From positions 17,795,057 to 17,859,056 of the forward strand of contig CM043870.1 of assembly GCA_023846275.1 (NCBI GenBank): a stretch of 64,000 nucleotides of DNA. The letters are read 5' to 3'. Position 1 is the first letter of the stretch. Every line of letters begins with the position of its first letter. Positions 48,000 through 60,310 of the stretch are shown piece by piece. The stretch comes from Vanilla planifolia (lineage: Eukaryota > Streptophyta > Magnoliopsida > Asparagales > Orchidaceae). The notes beneath the pieces are model-generated. The model was given only the letters and a program-made list of their open reading frames with translations. It was not told the DNA's origin and searched no databases. A program made the translations under genes and the position numbers.

Positions 48000-50900
48000 T
48001 GTTAAATCTTTTGTCCAATAGAATCCATTTTCCTGACATATTAAGAGCTAAGAATTTTTCATTGACATAATTGTGTATATTTTAGTGATGTTATAATATT
48101 TCATTATGGATGAATGACAATACCTTTTGATTATTATAAACAATTTTTGTTTTTATTTTACTCTTATAGTTTTGAAAATTTTAAACAAATTATGATATTA
48201 ACTTATTTATAGTTCTTAAAGAATTTATATTTTTAATAAGTTAATTATGCATAAATCTTAGAAAAATCTTAATTTATAGATATTCCAAGAATATTTTTTT
48301 TGTAGAATATTTGTTCTAATTTTAATTTTAGTTAAGACATCCTCTATTCTTAAAATATTAAAAGAGTTAATTAATTAGAAGTCTAATGGAATAATTTTAA
48401 TATTTTTTGCATTAAAGTTTTCTATTATCTTTTTAAAATACATTTTAACTACACAGGAATATTTGATAAATTGATATCATAGAGAAGATTTATTATCATT
48501 ATGTTGTACATATATTAGAGGTTATTATTAAGTTATTGTTATAATTTTGTATTTTTTGTAGTTAGGTACATTTTCTTTTGATGTTGATAGTTTTTGTTCT
48601 TTTGTATTTCGAGATAATTAATTATCTAATTTTTTTAAACAATGTTTTGACTATTTGTAATATTTTATTGTGATAATAATTTTATAATTTGTTAATCTTT
48701 TATCTATTTCCAACTATGAAGAATATTATTTTATGTGATAATTATAAATTTTTATAGGACAAACTTTTTGGTTAATGATTTCCTTTATCTTTTTTTACTG
48801 GTTTTCTTAACCCATTGTTTTTAAAGCTTTTATCAAACTCATATTATTAGAAAAGTTTTTGGTTGACGTCAAGTAGGAATACAATAAAACATTTTATATA
48901 AGTTAGTAAATCATTTACATGATTTTTTGTATTTTGTTATAAGTTTTAGTTAATGTTAGACTTCTATGTCTGATAGGTTCTAATAATATATTTCAATAAA
49001 AAAAGTATTTTATTTTCTATTGAATAATATTTTATTACAAATATTTACTTCTACGAGAATCATTATTTTTAACATTTTTACCTTGTTTAAGAATCTTTTC
49101 TATTGATTAATATGTTAGAAACTTTGACCTCTCATGTTTTTGTTATTATGTTATTATTTTTTATCATTTATACATTTGCATATAGTGGTATGCATGTTCA
49201 TTTGTTTGTATAAATTATTATTGTAACTTTTAGTTGAAATGTTTGTAATACGAACTAAGATTTCCAATATTTACTTAGCTTAGCAATTTTAATTATTTTA
49301 AAAGTGTTTCCACAAGTACATTTTCCTAACTATGTCACTAGCTGAATTTGTTTAATAAGAACTACTTGTTTTTTTCATTTAGAAATATTTTATTACTTAA
49401 TAATTTTGATATTTAATTTTGTTCATTAATTTAAATTTAGCATTTGCACAAGCACATTGAAATGATATTCTATTTCTTATTATTTTTTATTTGAAAACTT
49501 CAATGATTTTCTTTCTCATTTTGTTTTATATTTTGTCATGAGAATGTTATGCAATAAATATTGGTATAATGCTTTTGAGTTATTTTACAATAAATCTTAA
49601 ACATATTGATTACTCTTTATTCATTAGAAAATTATCAATACTTATTTTTTGGGGATATCATTTAGATTTATTTTCATATATTTTAAAATTTTAATTATCA
49701 TAACAACGTCTTATATTTTTTTAATTTTTTTTATCTCTTTGTTGAGTTAAAAAAATAAAATAATTAATATGCCTTGGAATCGTTTTACACCACCTGCATC
49801 AAAAAAAATTTGATTAAATATTGATGTAGAAAATTATTTTAAGGTCTTATGCCTTTCTTAAACTTCATTATGTTTTTACTTGTAATATGCATTTTTGAAA
49901 AAAAAATTATTATAAATGAATTTTTCTTTCTAATTTTCAAATTTTATACATTTTTTAGGAAGATAATTTTGATAATTAAGTTTTAAATAGTTTCTTATAT
50001 AATAATTATTCAATTGCCATAATTGATTTTATATATTTTTAAGCATATTATCTTTTAATTTCAATAATAAGATTTTTTTTATTACGTTATTGTGGAACTT
50101 TATGATGTATCATATAAATATATGATATATTTTAAAAATATTGTTATGATTGTGATGTGAGTTTTTGTTTTTTATTAAGTCTTATCATGTTTTATTTAAC
50201 AGAGAACTTTTTAAATTACAAAAAATTTTAAATATTTAAATCTTTTTAATTGTAATAGCTTATTTGTTTGTTATTGTGATAGCAAAACTTTTTGTTGAAA
50301 CATTGTTGTTTTTGCTTATCTAATTTATTTATAAAATAATTATGTTTTTAAAATTTATTCTTACAATACAAATTCTTTCAAAATTATGTTGTCCCAATAA
50401 TTGTTTATTTTTAACTTCTATTATACTTTGGTTTTAATTGACACTATCTCACATCACTTTGTATTATTTAATTTATGTTTTAGCATTTATGCTTGCAAAT
50501 TTAATATCTTAAATTGTTTTACTTGGATAACACAATCTAAATGTTTTAAATCGTTAAAACTTTTCCTATTTATATATTTAATATTAACACGTTTTATTTT
50601 AAATTTTGCTTTAAAAAATTATGAAAATCATTTCAAAATTGAAAATTTTAATAAATTATCTATTTTTTTTTATTTTAATGTTTTCTTTGAAAAAATATTT
50701 TTTAATATTATAATTTACTAATAGTATTTTTTAAGGTTCACAATATATCTTTTTGTGCTTTTCATAAGCTTTTGAAATTGTATTTTAAATAATTATTTTT
50801 CATGTGACAAATGACTTTAACATCTATGACTTTTTTATTTGTAAAATAGCATTTATGATGCTTGCACTAATATGTAATATTTTAAAACCGAATATTTATA

Positions 50901-52180
50901 AGTAACGAAAAATTAGCCTTTCACAACATATATAATAGATTTATAAATATTTCACATTTTAACTATTTTTGATATCTTAAAAATTTCTATAAACTAAATT
51001 AAATATTTATGACATAAAGCTATATTTTAGTATATCATTTTAATAACATAATGCCAATGTTGTTTGAAATAAATATAAATTATTTAGAAATTTCAACTAA
51101 TCATTTTACCTAAGGTTTTGTAATTTTAATTTTTTTAATATTATTTTCATTATTTTTTGTTTGTTTTTATTGAATTTTTGTTTTAACTACTTTATATATT
51201 GAAAATAATGATTAAACTTTGAAATATTAAATAATTTTTACAATCATAAATCTTTTAATTATTTCAAATTTTCATATTAAGAAGTTTGAAACCAATACAT
51301 TATTAGGAAATTTGTGTTCCTTTCTAATGCATTTGGTGTAATTATTTAAGTTATTCTTAATTTTTTTTAATTAGTAATTCTTTTATTTTTTATGTTAGCA
51401 AATTTTTCTTTATTTAATTAATGAAAATTTTTTTAATATATTATACATGTTCTATTAAAATTGAGATACACTTATTCCTTAACTATTTAGCATTTTCTTC
51501 TCTTATAAAATTTTTATTTAAATGATATTGTTTTACTATTTATATTATGATATTTAATTTACAACATTCTATAAATTTCCCTTGTTTAGTATGATTAGCA
51601 TTTCTTTATTATTTTTTTTATAGAGAATCTTCTTTTATTATTGTCCTAATTTTTCATTAGTTCCATCAACCAATATTTTTCAATTTTTAAATTATCAATT
51701 ATCATTTTTTATTTTTCAACTAATTTTATTTTAATTAATATTTCTAAATTATAGGCACTTGTAAAAACTTTTTTTAAATACCATAGAATTACAAAATAGT
51801 TTATCAACATAGAATTTTCATTATTTATTTTTTAATACACTAATATTTTCGAAAATATATAGTACCTATATTTAGTTTTATCATAAGTCATCACAATAAT
51901 GAAAATATTATAAACAATATGATTTATTGTTCTTTAATTTTGTTAACGATCTTATGTGCATCTTTTCTTGCACTAGCACATTTTCCATTAATTTACTATT
52001 AAAAAAGCATTTTGTACAATTATTAATAATTAGTTTGAATTTTTTAAAAGTTGTTAAATCATAATTTTCATGAATATTATATATTTTTAATTAAATTGAG
52101 ATATTATTTCTTTTTATTTTAAAGACAAACTGAGTCTTTAAATAACAAAAAATGCTTAGTAATTTGTTAATACATAATAT
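48000..52180. other. Long T-rich, coding-free tract
   Basis: The top strand is strongly T-rich (frequent TTTTTATT, TTTAATTATTTT, TTGTTTTTAT) over about 4 kb, with almost no C-rich words. Phrases with GCAC-A-AGCACATT (49,449 GCACAAGCACATTGAAATG; 51,972 GCACTAGCACATTTTCC; 49,311 CACAAGTACATTTTCC) recur, hinting at a diverged repeat. The 106-codon frame at 50,401-50,721 is rich in Phe, Leu, Ile and Asn, as T-rich DNA predicts; I see no family match and do not call it a gene. Confidence 0.55.
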
Positions 52181-52189
52181 TTTTCTCTA

Positions 52190-52880
52190 AAAGATAAGAA
52201 ATATGTGAAGAGAATGAAAATAACACTTGAATATAATTAATAGAATAATATTAAAATAACAAAAATGGGTCTAACATTTGATCTATTTACATTGTTTTAT
52301 AGAAAGATCCAACTAATCACAATTATGAAAAAGATGACAAAAATAATTTTACATAACTTGGAAAAGAAAAACAAATTTACTTATACAATAGCAAAAACTA
52401 AAAAGATCATCTAATTTATTAGAGATATATAGGACTCAATTTGAATAACTTATAAAAAACTAATTTAATTTCATTACAAATAAAAGAAAAAAGCAACATT
52501 AAAAAAAGAAACGAATTAAACAAAATTAAAAAATGAGAACACAAAACATATAATATTACAAATATATTCACAACAAAATATCAATAAAATGAAACAAGAA
52601 AACATGTCTTACCAAATAAAAATAGACTAAAGTTTTTTATGTCAAAAAATAAAAATAGTAGATACTAAAAAATAACTAAAAATCATCAAAATATTATGAA
52701 TAATTTGTAATAAAACATTGCACATGTATTGAAAAAAATAAAAAATGCAAAAAAATTGAAAAAAAAAACATATAATTTATAAATAATAATTGCATATTAC
52801 ATTAATAAAATATATATATTATTCATAGAAGTATGACAAATATTTTATTACAAATAAAAAGGAAATGAGGAATTATGAAG
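52190..52880. other. A-rich tract, opposite skew to its left neighbour
   Basis: The top strand flips abruptly from T-rich to A-rich (AAAAATAAAAATAGTAG, ACAAAACATATAATATTAC) near 52,190. It looks like the complement of the same kind of DNA as 48-52 kb. Confidence 0.55.
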
Positions 52881-55800
52881 AAAGGGGTAGGATGAGATTT
52901 GTGCAACTAGATTTTGATATTACTCTTATGTCACAATGATAAAAAGGTGGACAAATAATAAAAAAAAGGAGGCTTGGCCAATATTTGTGCTCCTCTCTAA
53001 TTGCTTGTTTATGCAGAAAGTCTCAATGATGGAGAAACCAAATATTATAAAAAACTTTCAATTTTTCAATAATAAAGGATTATAGCATGTTAATAGCAAG
53101 AATCTAAGTATCAGAAAGCTAACCTTCATGTATAAAAATACTTTCCTTATACATTAACAATTGCAAAAGAATAAATAGTACAAATGTAAAACAACTAAGA
53201 AATGATCACTGTTAACCTTGTATTATAATATTTCTTATATTACTTAACCCAACTAAGAAATTATGTTATGTATTTATACTCTTAAAAGAAAATCATTAAG
53301 TTCAACCTTTATTTTAAAGATGTGACTAAATGCTTTATCAAAATAAATTCATACAAATAGGCAAATAGGTTATGCTTAGTTTTATATTTGAAATTAGGGA
53401 CAAGAACAATTTTTTATAAAAAATGCAACTTATTTTTCTTTCAATGCTCTAGCTAGATTATGCTTAAGATAGATAAACTTAGGTGGATATGTCTTCCAAA
53501 GCTAATGTTTAAAAGTTTATTACTATAATAAGAATTAGAATTAAGTGGACATTATTGAGATGTTGATGGGTTTCACTTAGAGTTAACTTTGGTGGATAAA
53601 TATTAGAAAGTTCTTTAGGTTTGTATTTGTATTAAAGAAATTCAAAACTTCACATTTGAATTGATCATGGATGAAATGTAAAAATGGGGTATTTAATAAT
53701 AAGATGGATATTTTAAGTGATAAAACTTACATGTCCAAAATGCCATGCACTTAGCATAACTAAGTTCTTTCAAAGAATTATATAAATGTAGCTATATAAA
53801 TCCATCACATAAAATGTTATCTATGTAATTTTCATAATTAATAGCAATATGATATTTTTAAGTTTCTTTAACTTGAATGGCATCATCAAGGTTCATTGAA
53901 ATGGGTCTAAGAAGTACAATAGGATTAATATTTATACATTTAATTAAGATAATCCTAAATAAAAAGTAAAGTTCTCATTAATAAAAATTATACCTTCTAA
54001 AAAAAATTAAATTTTAAATATATTAAGAGATTACACATAGTAATCAAATTGATTTTGATAGTGAATTAAGTCATTTAATACATAAATGTGTAACATGTAT
54101 CATTTTATAATTTGAGTATAATAAAAAGCCATTTAATTCTTGCATAATTTGAGATGCTCATGTTTAGAATATCGATTGCAAGGGTTCAGATCTTTCAAGA
54201 CAAATGTTTTCACAAGACAACCATAGAATGGTCAAATATCCTGTAATTTAATTTGTTATAAAATAGAATCTAATCTTCCAAAAAATATACCTAATGTACA
54301 AATATTAGGTCACAAGTGTTATAAGTGCAACATCAAAATTTTTTAAAATTTTAATGAAAATTGTTTCGAAAATTTGCTTTCATAATTAGTTACAAAAAGT
54401 ATATGAAAAGGATTTGACCCTTTGTAAGCTATTTTCAATTACAACTAATGTTGTAGTAATTAAGATGCAATTACTTTGCTATGTTAATTATTGGTTTGGA
54501 GGTAAAGTAGAGAGTCCATTAAAACATTAACTCTTATGGGAGCTACTTGGCCGTAACAAAGCATAACAATTTTGACATACATATATGAAAGCCAAGCCAT
54601 GAATGGAGTTGCTATAACACTATTGCTCAAGAATAATTTAAAAAAATGCGTAGGAAATATGCTAATATTATGCCTGCATTGAAAAGAGAATGATGTGAAG
54701 ACATAATGTGGGTTGTAGGAAAATTTTACAAATGACAAAAGAAAAGTCAGATGTGGTAATACCACAAGTTGTTGTTTTGAATCTTAATGTTCTTTCTATA
54801 ACTTAAAATAACTTTTGTTAAAAAAAAAATTTACATAAGTTTTTAATTATATTTTTCCCACTAGTTATGTAATATTAATTTAGTTGTTTTTCATGATCAT
54901 AAGACCAATGCTAAGTTTGGTGAGGATTTACTCAACAAAGTACATGAAAAAGTTTCTCGTAATAATGTTCATTGATGTAAGACAACTTAAATTATGATAA
55001 TAATTGAGTTGAACTATTACATTTTATTTATTGCTATTAGTTTATTACATTTTTATTTAAATATGATTTTTAATGTTTCATATAAGTTTCCCATTATATT
55101 TTCGTGCTCCCTTACAAATGATATAATTCTTGCATGTTTTCATTAAGAGTGGTAGTTTATTTAGCATTTCTTTTGAATTTATGCTTAAAATTACAATCTA
55201 TTTAAAGCTCTATGATGGAAAATAGTAGAAAGATCCTTTTTTAATATTTGTATTATATTTCTAGAAATAATGTTTTCTTATCTAAAAGAATACACAACTA
55301 TAGTTTGTTATGCAAGTTCTTAAGTAACTTTTTGACATCTAAATTATGATTTAATCTTATCTGCACCATTATATTCATCCTTTTCATCGTTACCTTCCAT
55401 CATAAATCCTATTATAGGAGTTGATAATATTTATCTTACATTAATAATGTATGGCTATATCCTTAATCCCTTGAGTCCTAAATCTCATAAATCATTTGGC
55501 ATTATATTGATTTTAGTTGTGCCACCCAAAATAACGGTTCAAGCTTCGAAATTAAATGCTTTGACAATCCCCATTATGACCATGTTGTCAATAAGAGTGC
55601 ATATATTATTAGCCTTAAATACTACATTAGTCATAGCAAGAAACAAGGATTTCGTAGCCTAAAACACATCTTTGTTCATCATTTGTTTTATAATATGGCT
55701 TTATTCTTCATGTTTGGGATTTCTAGTTGGAAGTGATTATGATATAATATAAATTGGCTTTGTGTCATTTTTAAATATCTAGGAATCATTTTCATTCGTA

Positions 55801-56639
55801 TCTTTGGTATTCTCTTACTAGACTTTAAATAATATTTGGCATAATTCACTTTGTTTACTCATCTAATAAATGTATTATGCATTGCTCTATAACCTATTCA
55901 ATTTTCCTTAAACTATTTTGTAGGACATGTAAAATAGAAGTTCTTGATGCCATGAACCAAAATGGTGACAAATCCATTATGATTATGGAAGTGGCTAAAC
56001 TTTGTGTGTGTGATTGCAATATGAAGACAAAGTTCTTGTTATTCTTTTCCAAGTTTTCGTGCCTGATGTTCATGTCTTATCATTGTGAATGTATGTTTGT
56101 ATTCAAAGATGCCGATCATATTAGTCCAATATAAACAAAGAATAAGTCAATTTAGTAAATAAGTTAAGATGCTTTTTTGATGCTCATATTTGAATATTCT
56201 TTCTTTCTATTCTACTCATAAAAAAAATCACAGTACAACTACATCATAACATGAATAGTATTGACGATAACCAATTGTAAATTGATGATAATAGAATCAA
56301 CATAGATTATAATAGCCTATTGTCTAAATTTCTTTGTGAACCTTCAAACCTTTGTGAGCTTCCGCATATAGCATGTTATAATGATATCCAATTTTTCCTT
56401 ACATAATATTATGATTTGAAAAAGTGTTACATCATAATAATACTATATTTTGATAAAAGTTACTTTGTTGAATGCTTTCTTGATCCATTAGTTGTTGAAG
56501 TTCTATTTAGGAAATCATGCACTAAGATGAACAATACTCACCAACTATTGTTATTCAACTATTTTTAAAATTATGATTTTCGATGGAAAATTATAGTAAC
56601 TCTTAACAATAGTACCTATCTTAAAATAACAATATTCAT
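52881..56639. other. AT-rich DNA, nothing recognised with confidence
   Basis: Frames at 54,484-54,765 (minus), 55,447-55,662 and 55,877-56,134 (plus) match no family I know; they lack good start context and are flanked by stops in all frames. Possibly decayed copia sequence belonging to the minus-strand fragment at 56.6 kb. Confidence 0.45.
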
Positions 56640-56640
56640 A

Positions 56641-57046
56641 TTATAAAAAATAGACATAAATCTCGAATAGCTTAATTCTATGCCATGTAATATTAAAACT
56701 ATTCCATATTTTAAATGCTATGCTCTTTAGTTGGCAAAATGTATGGATGTTATAATTACTCCATATTAATAATAACTTTGCATTTATCAAGAATTGATGT
56801 TCCATCCCTATATGAGTTGAATTTTTAATTGTAGGCTTGTTGGCAAGAGATATGGCCATATTATTATTTTCTTTGTATACTAAGCTCCACTTTATGTTTG
56901 GCAAAACGTTTCCATGCATACATCATGCAATTTGCTAACTCCCATTGTATATTTTCTCTAACTTGGAATAGATTCAATAACACACTACAATCCACTAAAA
57001 TGTATAAATTGCTAATTTGCAATTGGTTGCATAATTTATGACCCAT
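56641..57046 (-). pseudogene. copia RNase H fragment (minus strand)
   Basis: Two overlapping minus-strand frames together read a copia RNase H end. The first has WELANCMMYAWKRFAKHKVE, fitting the xAMAxxxCExxWLKxLLxELxVE helix after AEAEY. The second has VYKENNNMAISLANKPTIKN followed by STHIGMEHQFL, fitting the LxCDNxAAIxIAxNPVxHxRTKHIExDxHFI segment; the CDN catalytic Asp is replaced by Asn. One frameshift separates the two parts. The RT that should precede it (above 57,060) could not be read. Confidence 0.72.
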
Positions 57047-57060
57047 ATTTAAATGTTAAA

Positions 57061-58560
57061 AAATCTAAACTTGTTTCCCGTAATTTATTTCAAATAATTA
57101 TAACAACAATAGCACCTCAATTAATGAATAACCTCTCACTAATGATGTTGAACTACATCCAGATCATCGATGGTAACCACCTAATCACTTCAAGTATTTT
57201 TTCTATGTTTTTGCCAATTAATCTATGTTTCCCAAAATCATTCATTTGACATCATCCTAAAACTATTGAATGATTTGAAAAAAGCATATTATAAAGAAAA
57301 CAATTCTCTTTAATATTACTTATATAACATTTATTATTGTTTGACTTAATTACTCAAAGTTCTTAATTGGTTAGCTTTTTCAATATTCTATGATATTAAA
57401 GTGGGTAGTGTGATTATGAAATCTCTATTACAAATTTCATATTACCTTTCTTGTTATATGATATAATTCATTTCATCATTTTATTAGTATAAAGTTGCAT
57501 TATGAGTAAATTTTTTTAGAAGAAACCCATGTTTATTTAGCTTCTTTAAAAGCAAGAACAATTGAATATTCATTTGGATATAGTTGGCACATTAAAGCAA
57601 GTTGGTAGTTTTGGTTCATTAGGTTATTTGGGAGTGACACATGTTTTTGAATATCATCCATGTTAACATTAAGATCTTTAAAGGGCATTTGGTGCTTCAT
57701 CATTGTCATCTAAATTTTAGACTTGGCTCTTTTCATCTCAAATAAACCTAGGTAGAATGAGAGCTAAACTACCCATCACAAGTAAGAGAACATATGCAAT
57801 AAATTTATTGAGTTATAATAATTTACATTCTTTGTAATTAAAAGTTTTATCCTTTGTGTGCTAGCCCACGTGTTGGATTTCATTCTTGATGCATTTAAGG
57901 ACTGGTATTTTATTGACATGTAGTTAGACCACAAAATGGTATTGGTGAGCATCTACCAATTATGCTTTACATAAAAAGCTTCATTATTTTCTTGATTTTC
58001 TAAATACCAAGGCTATTTTCCTATTACTGGAAATTAATGTTTTTCAAGAAGTCAGGTGATGCTTAAGATTTTCTTCATTGTCTTCCCACATTTGTCAATT
58101 AATTCCTTCTTTAATTTTTTTTGTAAGACTACATTAGTAGTTTTCTTGTCATTACAATATATATTAGAATTGAGCAAATGGCATGCTTGGTGAGAACCAG
58201 TCCATCCTTGGAAATAACAACTTCATTATCCACCTAATGAAATCTATTTTTAATTTTATCAATCAAATTTTGGAAGTAAACTACTTTCTTTTGACCTATT
58301 TATGGTGTGTAACACAGATAAGCAGAAGAAAGATTTTTTAATACAATCCTTAGCCCTTACAAATTTGATTTACCTAGCATATACTCTTATATATCTATAG
58401 ATGTCCTAGGTTTTAATTTTTATATTTAAGAACCTTGTAGAGTGTTGGAAGAGCTATAGTAACTAACTAAGATTAATAGTAGTTTCTAGAAGTTCTCTAA
58501 TAATGGTAATTATGTTAGTTGAATAAGCTAGAGAGTGATAGATATAAATGATCTATGATG
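57061..58560. other. AT-rich DNA between minus-strand copia and LINE relics
   Basis: Should hold the RT of the minus copia relic and the 3' end of the minus LINE, but neither can be read. A phrase near 57,545-57,600 could be decayed RT on the minus strand, with low support. Confidence 0.4.
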
Positions 58561-58599
58561 TTCATATAATATCATTCCTTTTTAAGAAAAAATGTTATT

Positions 58600-59084
58600 A
58601 GGGCTTCCTTTTAAGAACACCATGAATGAGATGAAAAAAGGAAGATAGAGTAAGATTACCTTGATTAAGATTGATTGAAAGTTGATAAAAGTTACTGGGC
58701 AATACACTAAAGATTGTTGATATCCTTGTATTATGAAGGTAATTGTTGAGCATCGTAATAAGGTCGTTATTAACATTATACTTGGAGAGTGTCTCATAAA
58801 GAAATTTTCATGATATGTGTACTTCACATTCCAAAAATCCAACTTAACAATAAAATTGTCACCATATTTTTATTGATAAGATAATACACTAATTACAAAA
58901 CTTATAATATGTTCTATAGAATATCTATGCATTTATAAAACTAGTTTGCCTTAGACAAATCAACATATCAAAAATTTTTTATATTTAATCAAAAATGAGC
59001 TTTATGAATATTTCATGATTTTTTTGAAGAATATTTATTCTAAAATCAACAAAGATTTCTAGGTTATGTGATTTATGAATACTA

Positions 59085-59140
<56 letters not shown>

Positions 59141-59530
59141 GTGCCTAAAATCCCTCAAAGAATTAGAGATCTTATTCTTTAGGTACATTCAACACAACAT
59201 TTAAGATTAAATCGAAATAATTAGTGAAAGATATCAAGTAAAACCATCTCGGCCTAGAGTGCTATCTAAATTCATTTTAAAATTTACATCTTTGTTGCCT
59301 CCTTGGTGACATATTGCATTATTCTATTATTTGTTTGCTTTTGTTGATAAGGAAATGATGTAATAAATCATATTTTCACCTTTAATTACTTAAGAAGACT
59401 TAGAAAGATTCTAAAAGTGGATGATTAAAGTGATCATTATTTTGTCCTCTATGTTTTCTTCTTCACTTCATCACTACTGTAAAAAAGAGATTCATATTTC
59501 TTTCTCCTTCTATTAGCCATCTAATTCCTT
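58600..59530 (-). pseudogene. LINE reverse transcriptase fragment (minus strand)
   Basis: RWLIEGERNMNLFFTVV (59,521-59,471) is the WLKEGDxNTKFFHxxA box. LGRDGFT (about 59,260) is GPDGF. IVKLDFWNVKYTYHENFF (about 58,855-58,802) is KLDxxKAYDxVxWxFL, keeping the first catalytic Asp. FSVLPSNFYQLSINLNQGNL (from about 58,710) with TLSSFFHLIHGVL is FSVLxNGxxxxxFxxxRGLRQGDPLSPFLFILxxEVL. The 86-codon minus frame at 58,582-58,842 overlaps part of this in a neighbouring frame. Confidence 0.82.
59089..59137. repeat. (AT)n microsatellite inside the minus-strand LINE
   Basis: About 24 uninterrupted AT units; the Tyr-Ile run of the minus frame at 58,985-59,188 is its translation. Confidence 0.95.
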
Positions 59531-59869
59531 TTTTCTATTTTGAATAAAACTCCATTCTTTAAAAATCTTGTCAATAACAAGTGTTAACAAGATAAAACAC
59601 TTACCACTGATCCGTTTTTTGCACTAAAAGAATTATATATTTGTGTTCAACTCTTCCTTATCTAATCTTACAGAATAAAAGACTTTTGTAAATGTCAATT
59701 TTTTAATCTTTATGGCTCATTTTATGTCCATTTAATTTTAAAATTAGAGCCTTCTTCTCAAATTAGTTTGAAGAAAAATTCTCATTATTTTACATTGTCT
59801 ATGCAAATGTAAGGTGATTGAAAAAGTTGTTATGAAATTTAAGTTATTTTGGGAGATGAAGGGTGAATT

Positions 59870-60180
59870 TTCACTACATTTAGTAGAAGAGGAACATGAC
59901 CTAATTAATTTTTGGCAAGATGATGAATTATAAAAGTTGAAAGTAGTTCTATTTATTTATCATTAACCAACACCCTTTCTAATCTTTTCAAAAAAAATAT
60001 TTTATTACCATTTCTTGCCCATGTAAAAGAATGACTAAAAATTGATTGTTGCTTAAGGTGACAGAATTATGCAATCAACAAACTCTTAAATTAGTTTTAG
60101 TTTAATAGTAGATTGCACAATGTAATCATTTGAAGATGTGATTTCATTAAAGTCCCTTCCCATCATCCATGGATTTGTAG
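59870..60180 (-). pseudogene. LINE apurinic endonuclease fragment (minus strand)
   Basis: NPWMMGRDFNEITSSNDYIV (60,177-60,118) matches PWxxxGDFNxI, the GDFN motif of the exonuclease-endonuclease-phosphatase fold, with an extra Arg between Gly and Asp where GGDFN is usual. SFTWARNGNKI (about 60,030-60,000) matches GxxFTWxN, then LKRLERVLVND fits the RLDRxLxN motif, and LGHVPLLLNV (about 59,905) stands for SDHxPIxL with the catalytic Asp-His pair partly lost. Confidence 0.8.
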
Positions 60181-60310
60181 TCACATTGACAATGCAAAAT
60201 GACTCACCCTTTATAGGATACTTCTAGACACCATGCTTTTATCACAGGTTAAAGCATAGTTAGGTTTAGAAACATAGCCTTGATGCTCGATGTTGATATA
60301 GATAAAATAC

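Larger units (their letters stand above)
58565..60310 (-). mobile_element. L1-type LINE relic (minus strand)
   Basis: Reading leftwards on the minus strand, ORF2 order is preserved: endonuclease (60,175-59,870), endonuclease-RT linker (59,527-59,470), the GPDGF box (59,272-59,240), the KLD catalytic box (58,860-58,800) and the RQGDPLSP box (58,690-58,615). An (AT)n microsatellite has grown inside it at 59,089-59,137. The later YADD, RNase H and poly-A parts were not found. It is a separate insertion from the plus-strand LINE and opposite in orientation. Confidence 0.82.

Noticed and set aside
50401..50721. A 106-codon Phe/Leu/Ile-rich frame as a membrane protein
   Set aside because: It sits in a strongly T-rich tract that yields such composition by chance; stops are in line with AT content around it and no motif is recognised.
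54484..54765. A 93-codon minus-strand frame
   Set aside because: No family resemblance, no supporting upstream or downstream exons, and surrounded by decayed transposon DNA.
58985..59188. A minus-strand frame with a Tyr-Ile repeat
   Set aside because: The repeat is the translation of an (AT)n microsatellite inside the LINE relic.
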